Source: Schleiferiaceae bacterium (GTDB lineage Bacteria > Bacteroidota > Bacteroidia > Flavobacteriales > Schleiferiaceae). Taken from it: a stretch of 7,435 bases of DNA. A model generated the notes under the pieces. That model saw only the letters and a program-made list of their open reading frames with translations. It had not been told where the DNA came from and did not search any database. This document shows positions 4,723-7,435 of the stretch, piece by piece (positions within the stretch are counted from its first letter, which is position 1; every line of letters begins with the position of its first letter). A program made the position numbers and the translations under genes. The stretch spans positions 1 to 7,435 of the forward strand of contig JAOARK010000237.1 in the NCBI GenBank assembly GCA_025210575.1. Reading direction: 5' to 3'.

Positions 4723-6447
4723 ATGAAAAGATCAAAGGTTATGTCCTTGGCTTCTTTAGCTTTAGCTGGTGTGTTGCTTTCGAGCTGTGCTGGTCTAAAC
4801 AAGATGAAGAAAGAAGCAAGCAATATCAAGTATCAGGTGACTCCTGAAGTTTTGGAAGCACACGCTGATATGGTTGATGTAAAAGTTACTGTAAACATTC
4901 CGGCAAAGTACTTCAACAAGAATGTTACTGTTGTTGCAACACCAGTTCTTAAGTTCGAAGGTGGTGAAAAAGCTTTCCCAGCAAAAACTTTACAAGGTGA
5001 AAAGGTTCAGGGAAACAATACCGTTGTTCCTTTCGAAACTGGTAAAACTATCACTTACACAGGAAAGATTCCTTACGAGCAGGCTATGAGAATTTCTGAT
5101 TTAGAAATCAGAATGGTTGGTAGCAAAGGAGAGAAATCAGTTGAGTTTGATCCATATAAGATTGCTGATGGTGTAGTTGCTACTGCTACTATGGTACAGA
5201 ACAAGCCAATGAACATTATCGGAAAAGATGCTTTCCAGAGAATTATTCCTGAAACTCAAGAAGCAGATCTTCACTACAGAATCAACAGCTCACAGGTTCG
5301 TTGGTCAGAAATGAAAGCTGAAGATATGAAAGCTTTGAAAGCTTACTTAGATGCAGTTAAGGCTGATGAAAAGAAAGAATACAAAGGAGTTGAAGTTTCA
5401 GCTTATGCATCACCTGATGGAAAGCAAGATTGGAACGAGAAACTAGCTGGTAAGCGTGAAGTTTCTTCTTCTAAGCACATTAAGAAAGAAATGAAGAGAG
5501 CTAAGATGGCTGATTACGCTGTTGAAGATTTCTTCAAGTCTAAAGTTACTCCAGAAGATTGGGAAGGTTTCCAGAAGTTAATGAAAGCTTCTAACATTCA
5601 AGATAAGGAATTGATCCTACGTGTACTTTCTATGTACTCAGATCCTGAAGTTCGTGAAAAAGAAAACAGAAACATTTCTGCTGCTTTTGACGAAGTTAAG
5701 AAAGAAGTACTTCCTCAGTTAAGAAGAGCTAAATTCACAGTAAACGTTGACCTTATTGGTAAGAGCGATGCTGAATTGAAGGATCTTGGAATGAATAACC
5801 CTTCAGAATTAAATGTTGAAGAGTTATTATACTCTGCAACTTTAGTTGAGTCTGCTAAGGATAAGTTGAAGATTTACGAAGCAGCTAAGAAGCAATTCTC
5901 TAAGGATTGGAGAGGTTACAACGATGCAGGTATGATTTTATTCGGTATGGGTAAAGTTGCTGATGCTAAGTCGAACTTCGACAAAGCTGATAAACTTTCT
6001 GCTAACAACCCGGTTGTTAAGAATAACTTAGGTGCTGTTGAGTTGATCAATGGTAACGTTGCTGAAGCTGAAGTTCTTTTCGGTGCTGCTACAGGTGCTG
6101 GTAAAGAGGTAAACTACAATCAAGGTATTGTTGCTATTATGAAAGCTGATTACGCTACTGCTGCTAAGCACTTCGGTGAGTGTCCATCAGTTAACGCTGC
6201 TTTGGCTAACATTTTAGCTGGTAAGTACAATGTAGCTCTTGAAAAATTGAACGCTAACACTAGCGATGCTGCAATGGTTTACTACTTGAAGGCTGTAGTT
6301 GGTGCTAGAACTGACAACAACAACTTGGTTTTCACTAACCTTGAAACTGCTGTTGCTAAAGACGCTTCTTTGAAAGCTACTGCTAAGACCGATATGGAAT
6401 TTGCAAAAGTATTTGAAGATGCTAAATTCAAGTCAATTGTTGAGTAA
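4723..6447 (+). CDS. Envelope lipoprotein with OmpA-like domain and TPR repeats
   Basis: The N-terminus is a lipoprotein signal: basic MKRSK, a hydrophobic stretch, and lipobox LSSC with lipidated C22, so the 574-residue product is probably anchored in the outer membrane facing the periplasm. About 35-150 looks like a beta-rich region. About 180-345 resembles an OmpA C-terminal domain of the SPDG/SPEG type seen in Bacteroidales: AYASPDGKQDWNEKLAGKRE (227-246) keeps N238, L241 and R245, but S230 stands where E. coli OmpA has D271, a peptidoglycan-contacting residue. About 380-490, and less clearly to 550, holds TPR-like helices (YNDAGMILFGMGKVADAKSNF, split by a wider repeat). Codons are strongly biased (GCT, GTT, AAG, AAC), suggesting high expression. 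The role is probably structural or scaffolding in the envelope; no enzyme motif is seen. It has its own promoter and terminator. Confidence 0.85.
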   Translation: MKRSKVMSLASLALAGVLLSSCAGLNKMKKEASNIKYQVTPEVLEAHADMVDVKVTVNIPAKYFNKNVTVVATPVLKFEGGEKAFPAKTLQGEKVQGNNTVVPFETGKTITYTGKIPYEQAMRISDLEIRMVGSKGEKSVEFDPYKIADGVVATATMVQNKPMNIIGKDAFQRIIPETQEADLHYRINSSQVRWSEMKAEDMKALKAYLDAVKADEKKEYKGVEVSAYASPDGKQDWNEKLAGKREVSSSKHIKKEMKRAKMADYAVEDFFKSKVTPEDWEGFQKLMKASNIQDKELILRVLSMYSDPEVREKENRNISAAFDEVKKEVLPQLRRAKFTVNVDLIGKSDAELKDLGMNNPSELNVEELLYSATLVESAKDKLKIYEAAKKQFSKDWRGYNDAGMILFGMGKVADAKSNFDKADKLSANNPVVKNNLGAVELINGNVAEAEVLFGAATGAGKEVNYNQGIVAIMKADYATAAKHFGECPSVNAALANILAGKYNVALEKLNANTSDAAMVYYLKAVVGARTDNNNLVFTNLETAVAKDASLKATAKTDMEFAKVFEDAKFKSIVE

Positions 6448-6469
6448 TCGATAATTACAATATATTAGG

Positions 6470-6498
6470 AAAGCGATCCTTTTGGGATCGCTTTTTTT
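6470..6498 (+). terminator. Intrinsic terminator after the lipoprotein gene
   Basis: AAAGCGATCC (6470-6479) pairs perfectly with GGATCGCTTT (6485-6494) around a TTTTG loop, and seven T follow from 6492 to 6498. It begins 22 bases after the stop codon. Confidence 0.93.
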
Positions 6499-6510
6499 AT
6501 GGGCGTTTTC

Positions 6511-6568
6511 TTGTATTTCGAGCGAAATTTTTATCTTAGACGATCCTATTTGTTTAAATTCTTAGGAG
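6511..6568 (+). promoter_or_regulatory. Candidate promoter and Shine-Dalgarno-like site for the 6582 gene
   Basis: TTG (6511-6513), then 18 bases, then TATCTTAG (6532-6539), one base away from TAnnTTTG, form a fair promoter match; the start would be near 6545. AGGAG at 6564-6568 is a Shine-Dalgarno match, rare in this phylum and absent before the other genes here, but it lies 13 bases before the ATG at 6582, longer than usual. It may be chance. Confidence 0.4.
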
Positions 6569-6581
6569 AAAATTACATTAT

Positions 6582-7379
6582 ATGGAAGTATTTGTACCCT
6601 ATAAAGTCAGCAATAATTTTCAAGGAATAGTTTTTTTTACTGAACTGTACTGGAAAACGAAAAAGTGTTTTAAGGATGAAGTTGTTTTAAATTTTAAAGA
6701 AACAAAAGTCTTTGAATCAAATATGTTTGCAGTATTGGGTTGCCTTGTTGCAGGTCTGGAAAGAAAAGGGAACAAAGTACGATTCATTGAAATGCAGGAG
6801 TCTATCCTGAACCTTTTTAATACGAAGAAACTTATAAAAGGAGGAGCGAAGAAAAATGTGTGGAAAAGCCTGATAAAGTGCCAACATTTTGGTAGTGCTT
6901 CTGAAGATGATCTATCTGCGTATCTGGAAGAAAAGATATTCCCGGATAGACCGGAAATTAATACCAATCCACAATTGAAAATGGCGATTCAACTATGTGT
7001 TGCTGAAATTTTTAGAAATGCATTCGTGCACGGAGCATGTAGAGAGTTGTTCATTTCACACTTTTTCTCGGTTTATAACAAGAAGCTTTTCATTACAGTT
7101 GTAAATCAAGGAAAATCGATTAAAGATACTGCCAGAGCAGGTTCTAATTCGTCGGTTGGGGCCATAAAGTGGGCAGTGGAAAATGGAACTACATCAAGAA
7201 CGTCTGAGCACAATGGAATAGGCTTGCATACCATTCGTCAGTTTGTGCAGCAAAATCAAGGTAAAATACAGATCATGTCTGGTGATGCAGTGTGGAAGCA
7301 AGTAAAACACAGAACCTTCTCAAAAAACTATGAGAAGGCTTTTCCGGGAACTATCGTAACACTGGAATTCAATATCTAG
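6582..7379 (+). CDS. GHKL-type ATP-binding protein with a STAS-like N-terminal segment
   Basis: The C-terminal half (about 125-265) has the signs of a GHKL/HATPase fold of the SpoIIAB/RsbW style rather than a full histidine kinase: N-box AEIFRNAFVHG with E142, N146 and H150; a G1-like VVNQGKSI (173-180); a G2-like HNGIGLHTIRQF (210-221); and a final PGTIVTLEF. There is no phospho-acceptor helix and no membrane segment. In the G1 box N175 replaces the usual adenine-binding aspartate, so nucleotide binding may be altered. The N-terminal part (about 30-85: VVLNFKETKVFESNMFAVLG, then RKGNKVRFIE) reads like a STAS-type strand-helix pattern, as in anti-anti-sigma factors, but this is by eye. A kinase/antagonist fusion for partner-switch signalling is my inference. 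No partner gene lies before the window ends at 7435; 7380-7435 shows nothing. Confidence 0.75.
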   Translation: MEVFVPYKVSNNFQGIVFFTELYWKTKKCFKDEVVLNFKETKVFESNMFAVLGCLVAGLERKGNKVRFIEMQESILNLFNTKKLIKGGAKKNVWKSLIKCQHFGSASEDDLSAYLEEKIFPDRPEINTNPQLKMAIQLCVAEIFRNAFVHGACRELFISHFFSVYNKKLFITVVNQGKSIKDTARAGSNSSVGAIKWAVENGTTSRTSEHNGIGLHTIRQFVQQNQGKIQIMSGDAVWKQVKHRTFSKNYEKAFPGTIVTLEFNI

Positions 7380-7435
7380 TAATTATTTTGAATAGTGCAT
7401 TTTTGAGAATAAATCCCAAAGAACAATACCACAGC

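Noticed and set aside
6620..6967. 115-codon minus-strand frame opposite the GHKL gene
   Set aside because: Its sequence is low in plausible structure and antisense to a well-supported gene.

Overview
The window looks like a chromosomal segment from a member of the Bacteroidota. This is inferred from several signs: AT-rich DNA, promoter-like TAnnTTTG boxes before several genes, start codons that mostly sit in A/T-rich leaders without a Shine-Dalgarno motif, the rpsO-pnp order, a deoxynucleoside kinase of the type common in this phylum, and a large lipoprotein that joins an OmpA-like domain to TPR repeats. A marine or sediment Bacteroidales/Marinilabiliales relative is my guess; no species can be named. 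All six confident genes lie on the + strand, mostly as separate transcription units with their own terminators.

Layout: 1-606 holds no confident gene. It contains a perfect 38-bp palindrome (74-111) that runs into a strictly phased array of twelve 21-bp repeats (95-346), clear at the left end and decaying rightwards. After it come a weak 42-bp direct duplication (347-430), then the rpsO promoter and a leader hairpin. rpsO (607-876) ends at a strong terminator. pnp (978-3110) follows with its own candidate promoter and a terminator. Next are an unrecognised two-transmembrane protein (3310-3795) and a deoxynucleoside kinase (3972-4607). A probably highly expressed outer-envelope lipoprotein (4723-6447) has a clear promoter and terminator. 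A protein that looks like a STAS-like segment fused to a GHKL ATPase (6582-7379) closes the window; its partner, if any, lies beyond the right edge.

How the genes relate: rpsO and pnp are a conserved translation/RNA-turnover pair, here split by a terminator. The kinase belongs to deoxynucleoside salvage. The lipoprotein is an envelope structural or scaffold candidate. The last gene looks like a signalling or partner-switch protein. Nothing in the sequence links these last functions to one another.

The most unusual element is the 21-bp array with its head-to-head palindrome upstream of rpsO. Its 15-bp core repeats every two helical turns, its 6-bp spacers vary, and the whole array leaves a minus-strand frame open for about 160 codons with a heptapeptide pattern but no good start codon.
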